Below, piece by piece: positions 19,721 through 29,798 of a stretch of DNA of 64,000 nt; within the stretch, counting starts at the first letter, position 1; each line of letters opens with the position of its first letter. The DNA lies in NCBI GenBank assembly GCA_023565505.1, contig JAIMBI010000012.1, positions 19,917-83,916 of the forward strand, given 5' to 3'. This DNA is from Actinomycetes bacterium. Lineage in GTDB: Bacteria; Bacillota; Sulfobacillia; Sulfobacillales; JAIMBI01. The position numbers were made by a program, and so were the translations under genes. Under the pieces are notes generated by a model. It saw only the letters and a program-made list of their open reading frames with translations. It was not told the DNA's origin and did not search any database.

Positions 19721-21258
19721 ACTGCTTCTGGCTCCTCGACATCCCGGCGTCCATTGGTCCGGACCACGTGGCGGTGGTCGACGGGCCGCGCCGCTGGACG
19801 TATGCAGAGCTGCTGAAGGACGTCCGCCGGTGGGCGGGCGTGCTGACGTCCTGCGCGGTCGGACCCGGCGACCGGGTCGCGTTTGTGGACGTCAACCGGG
19901 CCGAAGCCGTGAGCCTGCTGTTCGCGAGCGCGCTGGTCGGGGCCACGTTCGTGCCGCTCAACTTCCGGTCCCGCCCGGAGGAACTCGCCGACCTCCTGGA
20001 CCGTGCGGCCGTCCGCACGGTCGCCGGCGGCGCGCGCTACCTGCCGGGCCTCCGGATGCTGGGCGCGAGCCGGCCGCATCTGACGGTGCTGGACCTCGAC
20101 CGGCCGACGGTGCCGGAGACCGCGGCACCGCCGGCGGCGCCGCCGGACGCTGACGAGGCGGCTCCCGCGGTGCTCCTCTACACCAGCGGGACGACCCGCC
20201 GCCCGAAGGCCGTGGTGCTGACCCACGGGGATCTGACGGCCTACGTGCAGAACCAGGTCGAACCGTTCGACGGCACCGACCGCGGGGCGGCGGTGACGGC
20301 GGTGCCGCTCTACCACGTGGCCGGGCTGACCGGCGTGCTGAGTTCCGTCTACGGCGGGCGGCGGACGGTGCTCCTGCCCCAGTTCGAGGCCGGCACATGG
20401 CTGCGGACCGTGGCGGCGGAGCGCTGCACGTTCGCGTTCCTCGTGCCGACGATGCTCAAGCAGGTGTTGGACCACCCGGAGTTCGACCGCACGGACCTGG
20501 GTTCGTTGGACACCCTCGCCTATGGTGCCGCGCCGATGCCGGCCCCGGTCCTTGAGGAGGCCCTCCGCCGGTTTCCGCCGCACGTCGGCTTCGTCGGTGC
20601 CTTCGGGATGACCGAGACGACGTCCACGGTGACGGTGTTGACGCCCGAGGACCATCGGCCGCAGGACGACTCGCCCGCCGAGACGGCCCGTTGGCGCGCC
20701 CGGCTGCGGTCCGTGGGGCGGCCGCTGGCCGACGTGGAGGTCCAGATCCGCGGACCCGACGGGGCCGTACTGCCGCCCGGGGCGGTGGGGCGGGTGGCGC
20801 TGCGTACCCCCCGGCTCATGCGCGGCTACTTCGCGGAGGGGGGCCCGGAACGCCCGCTCGACGCGGAGGGGTGGCTGGTGAGCGACGACCTCGGCTATCT
20901 TGACGCCGAGGGCTACCTCTTCCTCCTCGGGCGGGCCGACGACGTCATCATCCGCGGCGGCGAGAACATCGCCCCGGCGGAGGTGGAAGACGTGCTGAGC
21001 CGCCACCCGGCGGTGGCCGAGGTGGCGGTGGTGGGCCAGCCCAGCCTGCTGTGGGGCCAGGAGGTGCTCGCCGTGGTGGTGCCGCGGGACCCGGAGCGAC
21101 CGCCGACCCTGGAGGACCTGCAGGCGTTCTGCCGCGACCGACTGGCGGGCTTCAAGAAGCCGACGGCCCTGCGGATCGTGACGGAACTGCCCCGCACCGC
21201 GACGGGCAAGGTGCTCCGGCGCCGGCTTCGGGACGAGGCGGAGGCGGGCACCCCATGA
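19717..21258 (+). CDS. Acyl-CoA synthetase (AMP-forming)
   Basis: LLYTSGTTRRPKAVVLTH; AFGMTETT; GEN IAPAEVEDVL; PRTATGKVLRRRLR. Confidence 0.93.
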   Translation: MNCFWLLDIPASIGPDHVAVVDGPRRWTYAELLKDVRRWAGVLTSCAVGPGDRVAFVDVNRAEAVSLLFASALVGATFVPLNFRSRPEELADLLDRAAVRTVAGGARYLPGLRMLGASRPHLTVLDLDRPTVPETAAPPAAPPDADEAAPAVLLYTSGTTRRPKAVVLTHGDLTAYVQNQVEPFDGTDRGAAVTAVPLYHVAGLTGVLSSVYGGRRTVLLPQFEAGTWLRTVAAERCTFAFLVPTMLKQVLDHPEFDRTDLGSLDTLAYGAAPMPAPVLEEALRRFPPHVGFVGAFGMTETTSTVTVLTPEDHRPQDDSPAETARWRARLRSVGRPLADVEVQIRGPDGAVLPPGAVGRVALRTPRLMRGYFAEGGPERPLDAEGWLVSDDLGYLDAEGYLFLLGRADDVIIRGGENIAPAEVEDVLSRHPAVAEVAVVGQPSLLWGQEVLAVVVPRDPERPPTLEDLQAFCRDRLAGFKKPTALRIVTELPRTATGKVLRRRLRDEAEAGTP

Positions 21259-22241
21259 GGACCCGGGTGACGGAACTCCTCGGCATCCAGGTTCCCGTGG
21301 TCCAAGGCGGGCTGGCCTATCTCGCCCATGCCGACCTGTGCGCGGCGGTTTCGGCGGCGGGCGGGCTGGGGCAGCTGACGGCCACCACCATGCCGTCCCC
21401 GGACGCCCTGCGGGAAGAGATCCGGGCGGTACGGGCGGCCACCGACCGGCCGTTCGGCGTCAACTTCGCCCTCGGCCGCCGCGACGTGACGGACCTTTTG
21501 GCCGTGGCGACGGAGGAGGCGGTCCCGGTAGTGAGCGTGACCGGCGGGGATCCCGCCCCCGTGCTGGAACGTCTGGCCGCCGCCGGCTTCCGCGGGCGGA
21601 CGCTCGTGCTGGTCTCCAGCGTGCGGCAGGCGGTGCGCGCCGAACGCCTGGGGGCCGACCTGGTGGCGGCGGTGGGCCAGGAGGGCGGAGGGCACATCGG
21701 CCGGAACGGCGTCGGAACCTTCGTGCTGGTGCCGGCCGTGGCGGAGGCGGTCCGCATCCCGGTGCTCGCCGGCGGCGGCATCGCCGACGCGCGGGGCCTC
21801 GTCGCGGCGCTGGCGCTGGGCGCCGAAGGGGTGGAGATGGGGACCCGGTTCGTGGCGACTGCCGAATGCCGGGCTCACGCCCGGTACAAGGCGGCGCTGG
21901 TGGCCGCCGGGATCGAGGACACCACGCTTGTCGAAGCCTCGTTGGGCCATCCTGGGCGGGTGCTCGACGGACCCATCCCCCGGGTGATCCGCGAGCTGGA
22001 GGCCCAGGGAGCCTCCTTCGAAGAGCTCCGGCCCTTCGTGCGCGGGGAGACCAACGTGGAGGGTGCCCTGGGGGGCAATCTGGAGGGGGGCTTCGTCTGG
22101 GCCGGACAGGCGGCGGGTTTGGTGCGCGACGTGCCCACGGTGGCCGAGTTGTTCCGGCGGCTGGTGGCGGAGGCGGCGGCCGTCCGGGAGCGGCTGGGCC
22201 GGGTGTGGCCGGCGGCCGCCGCGGCGGGGGCGGCGCCGTGA
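21255..22241 (+). CDS. Nitronate monooxygenase / 2-nitropropane dioxygenase family
   Basis: LLGIQVPVVQGGLAYLAHADLCAAVSAAGGLGQL; VGQEGGGHIGRNGVGTFVLVPAV; VLAGGGIADARGL. Confidence 0.9.
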   Translation: MRTRVTELLGIQVPVVQGGLAYLAHADLCAAVSAAGGLGQLTATTMPSPDALREEIRAVRAATDRPFGVNFALGRRDVTDLLAVATEEAVPVVSVTGGDPAPVLERLAAAGFRGRTLVLVSSVRQAVRAERLGADLVAAVGQEGGGHIGRNGVGTFVLVPAVAEAVRIPVLAGGGIADARGLVAALALGAEGVEMGTRFVATAECRAHARYKAALVAAGIEDTTLVEASLGHPGRVLDGPIPRVIRELEAQGASFEELRPFVRGETNVEGALGGNLEGGFVWAGQAAGLVRDVPTVAELFRRLVAEAAAVRERLGRVWPAAAAAGAAP

Positions 22242-22990
22242 GCGGCGCGGCGTCGCCCCACCCGGTCGTCGCCGCCTACGACGGCCGCGTCGCGCGGGTC
22301 CGCCTCGAGGGGCACCCCGACAACGCGTTCGACGGCCGGCTGGTCAACGGACTGTTGGCGGCGCTCGACGCCCTTCCCGACGACGCGGTACTCCTGGTGC
22401 TCGAAGCCCGCGGGACGGACTTCTGCCCCGGGTGGCGGGACCCGGCGGCCGCGGGAGCGCTCGCCGAGACGGTGCCGAACCCGGTCGACGCTCTGGCGGC
22501 GCTTCCCATGCCGGCCGTCGCGGTCGTGCAGGGTCGGTGTTTCGGTCCCGGTTGCGAACTCGTCATGGGCTGCGATCTGGTGTGGGCCCTTCCCGACGCC
22601 CGCTTCCGCCTGGCCGCGCTGAGGGAGGCGGAGCGCCCCCGCTGGGGCGGGATCCAGCGCCTGGTCCGCCTTGTCGGGACCGGCCGGGCCATGGAGTGGC
22701 TGTTGTCGGGGCGCGCGGTCGGCGCCCCGGAGGCGGCCGCGGCCGGCCTCGTCGGCCGGCTGGTGCCGGGGACGGCGGAGGTCGAGGCCGGCCTGGCGGA
22801 CCTGGCGGCCGCCGCACCGTGGTCGCTCTGGGCCGCGAAGCAGGCGGTGGTCCGCGGACGCGATCTCACCCTCCTTCAGGCACTGGAACTGGAGGCGGAC
22901 CTTTACGCCCTCCTGGAGACGACGGAGGACCGCCGAGAGGGGATCCGCGCCTTCCTGGAGAAGCGTCCGCCGCACTTCCGGGGGCGGTGA
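22238..22990 (+). CDS. Divergent enoyl-CoA hydratase family protein
   Basis: VQGRCFGPGCELVMGCDLVWALPDARFRLAALREAERPRWGGIQRLVRLVGTGRAMEWLLSGRAV; second catalytic Glu position not obvious. Confidence 0.8.
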   Translation: MSGAASPHPVVAAYDGRVARVRLEGHPDNAFDGRLVNGLLAALDALPDDAVLLVLEARGTDFCPGWRDPAAAGALAETVPNPVDALAALPMPAVAVVQGRCFGPGCELVMGCDLVWALPDARFRLAALREAERPRWGGIQRLVRLVGTGRAMEWLLSGRAVGAPEAAAAGLVGRLVPGTAEVEAGLADLAAAAPWSLWAAKQAVVRGRDLTLLQALELEADLYALLETTEDRREGIRAFLEKRPPHFRGR

Positions 22991-23038
22991 GACCCCCGGG
23001 GTCGGGCCGCGGGCGGGCCCGCGGCGCCGGCGGATGCC

Positions 23039-24469
23039 TCAGTCGGTCTCCACCGGCCGACCTGCGAGGAACACCCGGCGGATCCGGATCTGATCCCATT
23101 CCGGGGGCGGCAGCGCGAGGGGGTTGGGTTCGACTTCCACCAGGTCCGCCGGGGCTCCCGGGACGAGGCGTCCCGCCTCCAAGCCGGCGACGACCGCGGC
23201 CTCGCGCGTGGCGAGGGCCAGGAGGGTCGCCGCGGGCACCGGGGTGGGCGGGCCCAGGGCGGCGCCGGAGCGCGTGACGCGGCGGACCAGGGCGGAAAGG
23301 CTCCGGAGCGGGTCGGCCGGGGCGACGGGCGCGTCGGAGCTGACCGCGAGCCGGATCCCGGCGCCGAGGAGTGTGGCGGAGGGGTACAGCCAGGGCCACA
23401 GCGCCGGCTCCACCCGGCGGCGATAGCCGTCGCCGCGCCAGTAGAGAAAACCGGGTTGGGTGACCACCGCGTCGGCGACCCGGGCCACGTCGGGCGCCAG
23501 GGACGGGGGGCAAACCCCGACGTGCTCCAGCCGGACGTAGGGACGGAGCGGCAGCGTGCCGAGCACGTCGAGGGCGAACACCAGCGTTTCGAGGTCGGGC
23601 ACGTGCACCGCCAGCGGCCGGCGGGCGGCGCGGGCCAGCGCGGCGGCGTCGGTCAGGGCGCGACGGGCCGCTTCGTCGAGCCCGGCCGGCTCCAGGACCA
23701 CCTTCAGGCCGAACCGCCGGCCGGCCGACAAGCGGTCGAGCCAGGTCACGTCGACCCGATCCGGCGCGAAGAGCATGCCAATTCGCTGCGGGACCAGGCC
23801 GCGCGCGTGCCAGTCAGCGAGACGCGCCCAGTCCGCCGGGCCGTTCGTGGCCGTGGCGTCGGAAAACGCCGTGACCCCCCGGCGGAGCAGGGTCCGGGCG
23901 GCCTTCCGGACCGCCGCTTCCGACGGACCGGGGCCGGGCGGGGCGGCCCGCGCGATGTCGTCCAGGCGGCCGACGATGCGTCCGTCCGGGTAGCGCGCCG
24001 TCCAGCCGAGGGCCCGGAGCGCCAGGCTGTTGAGCACGGCCGCGTGGCCGGTCGCGTGCCGCACGGCGGCGGGGCGGTCGGGAACCAGGCGGTCGAGCGC
24101 GCTCCGGGTGAGGCCGTCGAGGTCGCCGTCGTAGCCGGGCAGGAACACCCACGCGCCGGGCGGGGTCTTCCGCCGCTCCCGTCGGAGCCGGCGGGCAAGC
24201 CCGTCGGCCGTCGGCCGGACAGTCGGTTGGCCCAGACGGACGAGGGTGGCGAAGTGCAGGTGGGGGTCCACGAAACCCGGGAGCACGGCGCCGGCCGGGT
24301 TGGCGACCTCCACGGTGTCCGGGCCGGCGAAGGCCCGGGTGCGGTCGTGGTGCCCGACCGCCAGCACCCGTCCGTCTCGCGCAGCGAGAAAACGGGCCGG
24401 CGCCCCGGCAGGATCCCCGACAATGATGGGGGTGTCGCGAACGACGAGGTCGGCCGGTCGTCCGTCCAT
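23039..24469 (-). CDS. Amidohydrolase family (YtcJ-like)
   Basis: VLPGFVDPHLHFATLVRLGQ; Asp/His metal-site motifs; AVSSDAPVAPADPLRSLSALV. Confidence 0.85.
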   Translation of the reverse strand: MDGRPADLVVRDTPIIVGDPAGAPARFLAARDGRVLAVGHHDRTRAFAGPDTVEVANPAGAVLPGFVDPHLHFATLVRLGQPTVRPTADGLARRLRRERRKTPPGAWVFLPGYDGDLDGLTRSALDRLVPDRPAAVRHATGHAAVLNSLALRALGWTARYPDGRIVGRLDDIARAAPPGPGPSEAAVRKAARTLLRRGVTAFSDATATNGPADWARLADWHARGLVPQRIGMLFAPDRVDVTWLDRLSAGRRFGLKVVLEPAGLDEAARRALTDAAALARAARRPLAVHVPDLETLVFALDVLGTLPLRPYVRLEHVGVCPPSLAPDVARVADAVVTQPGFLYWRGDGYRRRVEPALWPWLYPSATLLGAGIRLAVSSDAPVAPADPLRSLSALVRRVTRSGAALGPPTPVPAATLLALATREAAVVAGLEAGRLVPGAPADLVEVEPNPLALPPPEWDQIRIRRVFLAGRPVETD

Positions 24470-24584
24470 AGGCGCCTCCTCAATGGGCTTGGCAGGATGG
24501 TAGCAGACCGGCGCCGGCGGGGCCAGGAATCGGGCGGCGCCGCGGCGAATGGGGCGCCCAGCGGGCGAAGGGGAGGCGAAACCG

Positions 24585-25433
24585 ATGCACGAGACGGTCG
24601 GTCGCTCCCGCTACCTCACGGTGGCGGGCTACGAGATTCACGTGCTGGACTGGGGCGCGCCGGACGCCCCGGCGGTGGTCTGCTGGCACGGCATGAGCCG
24701 GACGGGACGGGACTTCGACGGCTTGGCCCGCATCCTGGCCCAGGCGGGCCGGCGGGTGGTGGCTCCGGACACGCTGGGCCGCGGGCTGTCCCAGTGGGCC
24801 AGGGACCCCGAGCGGGAGTACCGCTACCCGTTCTACGTCGAGCTGGCGACCGCGCTGGTGGACGCCCTCGGCTTGGAGACGTTGGACTTCGTCGGCACGT
24901 CCATGGGCGGCACGTTGGGCATGCTGCTCGCCGGCGGCCCGCTCCGGGGCCGGGTGCGGCACCTGGTGCTCAACGACATCGGTCCGGAGGTGGATCCCGT
25001 CGGCATCCGGCGCATCGCCTCCTACATCGGTCAGCCGCCGCGCTTTGCGACCATGGCAGAGGTGGTGGCGTATCTGAAGACGGCGTATCGACCGTTCGGA
25101 CTCGACGACGACGAGTGGTGGGCGATGGCCGAGTGGTCGGTGCGTCGGACGGACAGCGGGGCCTTCACGCTCCATTACGACCCGCGGATCGCCGTGCACT
25201 TCGCGGGTTCGGCGCGGGAGCGCCTCGACCTCTGGGCGTATTACGACGCCATCACGGCCCCTACGCTGCTCATCCGCGGGGAGACGTCGGATATCCTGAG
25301 TGCGACGGTGGCCCGGGCGATGAGCGAGCGGGGACCGAAGGCGGAGTTGGTGGTGGTGCCGGGGGAGGGTCACGCCCCCTCGCTGAACCATCCGGAGCGG
25401 GCGCGGCTCATCCAGACCTTTCTGGCGCGGTAG
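24585..25433 (+). CDS. Alpha/beta hydrolase
   Basis: VVCWHGMSRTGRDFDGLA; DFVGTSMGGTLGMLLA; GEGHAPSLNHPE. Confidence 0.9.
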   Translation: MHETVGRSRYLTVAGYEIHVLDWGAPDAPAVVCWHGMSRTGRDFDGLARILAQAGRRVVAPDTLGRGLSQWARDPEREYRYPFYVELATALVDALGLETLDFVGTSMGGTLGMLLAGGPLRGRVRHLVLNDIGPEVDPVGIRRIASYIGQPPRFATMAEVVAYLKTAYRPFGLDDDEWWAMAEWSVRRTDSGAFTLHYDPRIAVHFAGSARERLDLWAYYDAITAPTLLIRGETSDILSATVARAMSERGPKAELVVVPGEGHAPSLNHPERARLIQTFLAR

Positions 25434-25485
25434 GCGAGACAGGGCGGCGGCTCGGATCCGGGCCGGCCGCAAGGAGGTTGGACGC

Positions 25486-26658
25486 ATGCGGGACGCGGTC
25501 ATCGTGGACGTGGTGCGCAGTCCGGTCGGGCGGCGGCGGGGCGCGCTGAGCGGGGTGCACCCGGTGGACCTGCTGGGCTACGTGTTGGCCGAGCTGGTGA
25601 AGCGGAATCATCTCGACCCCGAGCGGGTCGACGACGTCATCGTGGGGTGTGTGGACCAGAACGGGGAGCAGTCGGTCAACGTCGCGCGCAATGCGTGGCT
25701 GGCCGCGGGCCTGCCGGAGAGCGTGCCGGCCACGACGGTGGACCGTCAGTGCGGCTCGAGCCTGCAGGCGGTGCACTTCGCCGCCCAGGGGGTGCTGGCG
25801 GGAGCCTACGACATCGTCATCGCCGCCGGGGTCGAGTCCATGACGCGGGTGCCGATGGGGAGCAACCTGGCCAACGGGCCGGGGACGCCGATGACGGCGA
25901 AGCTTCAGGCCCGCTACCCCCAGGTGCAGGGGTGGTTCAGCCAGGCGGTGGGGGCGGAACTCATCGCCAAGCGGTGGGGCTTCACCCGGGAGGACCTGGA
26001 CCGGTTCAGTTACGAGAGCCACATGCGGGCGAGCCGGGCGCGGGAGTCGGGCCGCTTGGCGCGGGAGATCCTGCCGGTGCCGGTGGACCGGGACGGAGTC
26101 CCGGCCTGGGTGGAGCACGACGAGGGGATCCGACCGGACACCACGCTGGAGAAGATGGCCGCCCTGGAGCCGGCGTTCCCGGGACTGGAACTCATCACGG
26201 CGGGCAATTCCAGCCAGATCTCCGACGGCGCCAGCGCCTGCCTCATCATGGAGCGACACGTGGCGGAACGGTTGGGTCTTAGGCCCCGGGCGCGATTCGC
26301 CGGCTTCGCCGTGGTCGGCGTCGATCCGGTGACGATGCTCACCGGACCCATCCCCGTCACCCGGAAGGTGCTGGAGCGGGCGGGGCTCGAGCTCGGGGAC
26401 ATCGACCTGTTTGAGGTCAACGAGGCCTTCGCGCCCGTGGTGCTGGCTTGGCAGAAGGAGTACGGGGTGCCCTTCGACCGCCTCAACGTCAACGGGGGGG
26501 CGATCGCGTTGGGCCATCCGCTCGGCGCCACCGGCACGCGGCTGGTCGACACGCTGGTCAACGAACTCGAGGTGCGGCAGGCCCGGTACGGCCTCATCGC
26601 CATCTGCGAGGGGGGCGGGATGGCCAACGGGACCATCATCGAGCGGGTGAGCGAGTAG
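25486..26658 (+). CDS. Thiolase (acetyl-CoA acyltransferase)
   Basis: TTVDRQCGSSLQAVHFAAQGV; NVNGGAIALGHPLGATGTRL; CEGGGMANGTIIE. Confidence 0.93.
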   Translation: MRDAVIVDVVRSPVGRRRGALSGVHPVDLLGYVLAELVKRNHLDPERVDDVIVGCVDQNGEQSVNVARNAWLAAGLPESVPATTVDRQCGSSLQAVHFAAQGVLAGAYDIVIAAGVESMTRVPMGSNLANGPGTPMTAKLQARYPQVQGWFSQAVGAELIAKRWGFTREDLDRFSYESHMRASRARESGRLAREILPVPVDRDGVPAWVEHDEGIRPDTTLEKMAALEPAFPGLELITAGNSSQISDGASACLIMERHVAERLGLRPRARFAGFAVVGVDPVTMLTGPIPVTRKVLERAGLELGDIDLFEVNEAFAPVVLAWQKEYGVPFDRLNVNGGAIALGHPLGATGTRLVDTLVNELEVRQARYGLIAICEGGGMANGTIIERVSE

Positions 26659-26836
26659 GACGGCGGGGCCCGGGGGTCTCGGGCCGTCGCCGATGTGCCG
26701 CGGAGTGAAAATATTCGCTCGAAATCCGGGGGCGGGCCGGGTTCCCCCATTGCCCGCCCGGAACCGGTCGTGTACGTAGAAGGAGGCGAAGCCGGGGCCG
26801 ACCCGGAGGCGCCCAAAGGCAGAGGAGGCGAGCGGG

Positions 26837-27280
26837 ATCCCGGACGGAACGGGAGGCGGGCGACCGCGCCCGCTGGCGGAGCACAACTGGTCCAATCCGC
26901 ACGACGCGCCGTTTTTCCGCTGGGCGGGGATCACGGTGCAGAAGGTGGCGGACGGAGCGGCCGAGGTGGAGTTGGCGGTCCAGGACCACCATCGGGGCGG
27001 CGGCGGGACCGAGGCCGTCAACGGGGGCATCGTGGCGTATCTCTTCGACGCGGCGATGGGGCTGGCCGCCCGGTCGACCTGGGACGCGGGCGTGCGGGGC
27101 CAGGTGACCGTGACCATGACGGTGCAGTATCTCGCCATGCTCGAGGCCGAGCATCGGGTCCGCGCCGTGGGGCGGGTGGTCCGTCGCGGGGGGACCACGG
27201 TGTTCACGGAGGCGGAGGCGCTGGACGAACGGGACGCGGTGGCGGCCCGGGCGACGGGGATCTACCGCCTGTTCCGGTGA
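26837..27280 (+). CDS. PaaI-like hotdog thioesterase (start uncertain)
   Basis: AEHNWSNPHDAPFFRWAGITVQKVADGAAEVELAVQDHHRGGGGTEAVNGGIVAYLFDAAMGLAAR; frame open from 26780, no ATG/GTG/TTG before 26936; ATC at 26837 lies after GAGGAGG. Confidence 0.65.
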   Translation: MPDGTGGGRPRPLAEHNWSNPHDAPFFRWAGITVQKVADGAAEVELAVQDHHRGGGGTEAVNGGIVAYLFDAAMGLAARSTWDAGVRGQVTVTMTVQYLAMLEAEHRVRAVGRVVRRGGTTVFTEAEALDERDAVAARATGIYRLFR

Positions 27281-27284
27281 CGCG

Positions 27285-27974
27285 GTGCCGGGCGGCTGGT
27301 TCGACCTCCATCTGCACACCGCGGTCGGCTCGGACGACAGCCGGCTCGACGTGCGGCAGGCGGCCGAGCGGCTGCGGGCCCTCGGGTTTCGGGGGTTCGC
27401 CGTGACCGATCACCAGACCGCGCCCCCCGCCGCATGGGTGCGCGAGGTAGCGGCCCGGACCGGAATGGTGGTCCTTCGGGGGGCGGAGGTGTCGACGGAG
27501 ATCGGGCACGTGCTCGTCTACGGGTGGGACGACGAAAGCCTCTGGGCCTACGACCGGATCGCCGACCTGGCCCGGGCGGCGCGCGCCAAGGGCGCCGTGC
27601 TGGTGGCCGCCCATCCGCTGCGCCGTTGGTATTCGGAGCGGGCCCGGCGGGCCGGCGTGGCGGCGCCGGACCTCGACGAGCTGGCGCGGCGCCCGTGGTG
27701 GCGGTGGCTCGACGGCGTGGAAGCGTTGAACGGCCGGGCGACGGCGCGCGAGAACGCGGCGGCGGGCGCCTTGGCCGACCGCCTGCCGCTCATGCGGGTG
27801 GGCGGGAGCGACGCCCACGCGACGGAGCACGCCGGTCGCGCGGGCACGTGGATCGAGGCGGCGGGGCGGGAACCCGAGGCCGTGCTGGACGCCCTGCGCC
27901 GGGGCCGGGTGCGGCCGGGTCGTCCCGGCGGCGGGGACGAGGAGACGCCCCCCGACAGGCGAGGGATCGAATGA
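27285..27974 (+). CDS. PHP-domain phosphoesterase
   Basis: WFDLHLHTAVGSDDSRLDVRQAAERLRALGFRGFAVTDHQ; GSDAHATEHAG. Confidence 0.88.
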   Translation: MPGGWFDLHLHTAVGSDDSRLDVRQAAERLRALGFRGFAVTDHQTAPPAAWVREVAARTGMVVLRGAEVSTEIGHVLVYGWDDESLWAYDRIADLARAARAKGAVLVAAHPLRRWYSERARRAGVAAPDLDELARRPWWRWLDGVEALNGRATARENAAAGALADRLPLMRVGGSDAHATEHAGRAGTWIEAAGREPEAVLDALRRGRVRPGRPGGGDEETPPDRRGIE

Positions 27975-28040
27975 GCACCCGGGTGCCGGTCGCCGGCCGG
28001 GGATCGGCGGCGGTACGGCACCCAGAGCGGAGGTCGACCG

Positions 28041-29243
28041 ATGGACGTCAGTTTCACCCCTGAACAGGAGCAGTTCCGGCGGCGGGCGCAGGAGTTCCTG
28101 CGGGACGTGTTGCCGCCGGGATGGGGGACCCCCGCCCACCCGCTGCCCTCGACCCAGGAGGAGCGCGAGCGGGTGGGGCTGTGGTGGGAGAAAGAGCTGG
28201 GCCGCCACGGGTTTGCGGGCCTGTCGTGGCCGAAGGAGTACGGCGGTCAGGGGCTCTCATGGGTGGAGGAGATCATCTTCGCCCAGGAGTGCGCCAAGGT
28301 GCGGGCGCCGAGCGGCGTCAACGGGCTCGGCAAGGGCCTGTTGGCCCCCACGCTCCTGGTGGAGGGGACCGAGGAGCAGAAGCGCCGGTTCCTGCCGCCC
28401 ATGGTGCGGGGCGAGGAGATCTGGTGCCAGGGCTACTCCGAACCCAACTCGGGATCCGACCTGGCCTCGCTGCGGACCCGGGCGGTCCTGGAAGGCGACG
28501 AGTGGGTGATCACGGGCCAGAAGATCTGGACCTCCAACGCGCACCTGGCCGACTGGTGCTTCGTACTGGCGCGGACCGACCCGGACGCGCCCAAGCACCG
28601 GGGCATCAGCTTCCTCCTGGTGCCCATGCGCCAGCCGGGCGTGCGGGTGCAACCGCTCCGGCAAATCACCGGCGAGGCGCACTTCAACGTGGTGACCTTC
28701 GAGGGGGCCCGGACGGCCCGGGAGAACATCGTGGGCGCCGTCAACGACGGCTGGCGGGTGGCCAACACCATCCTGTCGTTCGAGCGGGGGACCTTCGTGG
28801 TCGGCGCGTACGCCAACGTGCACCGCGAAATGGCCCAACTCCTCGCCCTGGCGCGGGAGCTTCCGGCGCCGACCGGGGGCACGGTGGCCGAGGACGCCTA
28901 CTACCGCCAGAAACTCATGACCGCCTGGTCGGAGATTGAGATCCTGCGGTTCCTGGGCTACCACGTCATCACCCAGCTGCAGAAGCGCGACAAGCTCGGG
29001 CCGGAGGCGTCCATGATGAAGCTCTACTGGAGCGAGATGCACCAGCGGTTCGGCGAGCTGGCGATGGACGTGCTGGGCGGGCGGATGCCCTTCCGGGAGG
29101 GGCTGGATGCCGTCGCCGACGGCAGCTTCCAAGGGACCTTCCTGTGGTCGCGGGCGGAGACCATCTTCTCGGGAACCTCGCAGATCCAGCGGAACATCAT
29201 CGCGGAGCGGGTGCTCGGCCTGCCGCGCGACGCCCGGCAGTAG
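28041..29243 (+). CDS. Acyl-CoA dehydrogenase
   Basis: WCQGYSEPNSGSDLASLRTRA; GQKIWTSNAHLADWCFVLART; SGTSQIQRNIIAERVLGLPR. Confidence 0.93.
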   Translation: MDVSFTPEQEQFRRRAQEFLRDVLPPGWGTPAHPLPSTQEERERVGLWWEKELGRHGFAGLSWPKEYGGQGLSWVEEIIFAQECAKVRAPSGVNGLGKGLLAPTLLVEGTEEQKRRFLPPMVRGEEIWCQGYSEPNSGSDLASLRTRAVLEGDEWVITGQKIWTSNAHLADWCFVLARTDPDAPKHRGISFLLVPMRQPGVRVQPLRQITGEAHFNVVTFEGARTARENIVGAVNDGWRVANTILSFERGTFVVGAYANVHREMAQLLALARELPAPTGGTVAEDAYYRQKLMTAWSEIEILRFLGYHVITQLQKRDKLGPEASMMKLYWSEMHQRFGELAMDVLGGRMPFREGLDAVADGSFQGTFLWSRAETIFSGTSQIQRNIIAERVLGLPRDARQ

Positions 29244-29276
29244 CCGTCGGGCGACCCCACGCCAGGAGGCGGCGAC

Positions 29277-29717
29277 GTGGATCGACTGACGGAACGGGTG
29301 TTCTTGGGCGACTCGGGCGACGGGCCGGCGATGATCGAGGCGGGGGCCACGCGTCTGGTGGACCTCCGGGCGGAGACCCGGCCGCCGCGGTATCGGGTGC
29401 CGGTGGACCACTTCCCCCTGGAGGACCTCGTCGAGGGCCAGGAGGAAATCATCTGGCGGGCGGCCCGGCGGGTGCAGGAGCTCGTGGCGGCGGGCGAGAC
29501 GGTGGGGGTGTACTGCCAGGCGGGTGTGTCCCGGACGGCGGCGGTGGCGATCGCGTACCTGATGCTGGAGGGGATGGACTTGCCGACGGCGACAGGATTC
29601 CTCCGGTCCCGGCGGCCGGCCGCGCTGCCGGCGCTGGGGCTGTGGAAGTCGCTCGAGGTCCTGGCGCGCCGGCGGTGGGAGGACGTGAAGGAGGCGCCGT
29701 CGGAAGAAGTCCGGTGA
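29277..29717 (+). CDS. Dual-specificity/tyrosine phosphatase-like protein
   Basis: VGVYCQAGVSRTAAVAIAYLML (CX5R loop). Confidence 0.83.
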   Translation: MDRLTERVFLGDSGDGPAMIEAGATRLVDLRAETRPPRYRVPVDHFPLEDLVEGQEEIIWRAARRVQELVAAGETVGVYCQAGVSRTAAVAIAYLMLEGMDLPTATGFLRSRRPAALPALGLWKSLEVLARRRWEDVKEAPSEEVR

Positions 29718-29798
29718 GGCGGTCCGGTACAGACGGGTCACGCTTGGCCCGTATCGACCGACCGGACGGACGGCTCGGACGGGAGGGGAGGGCGCGGC

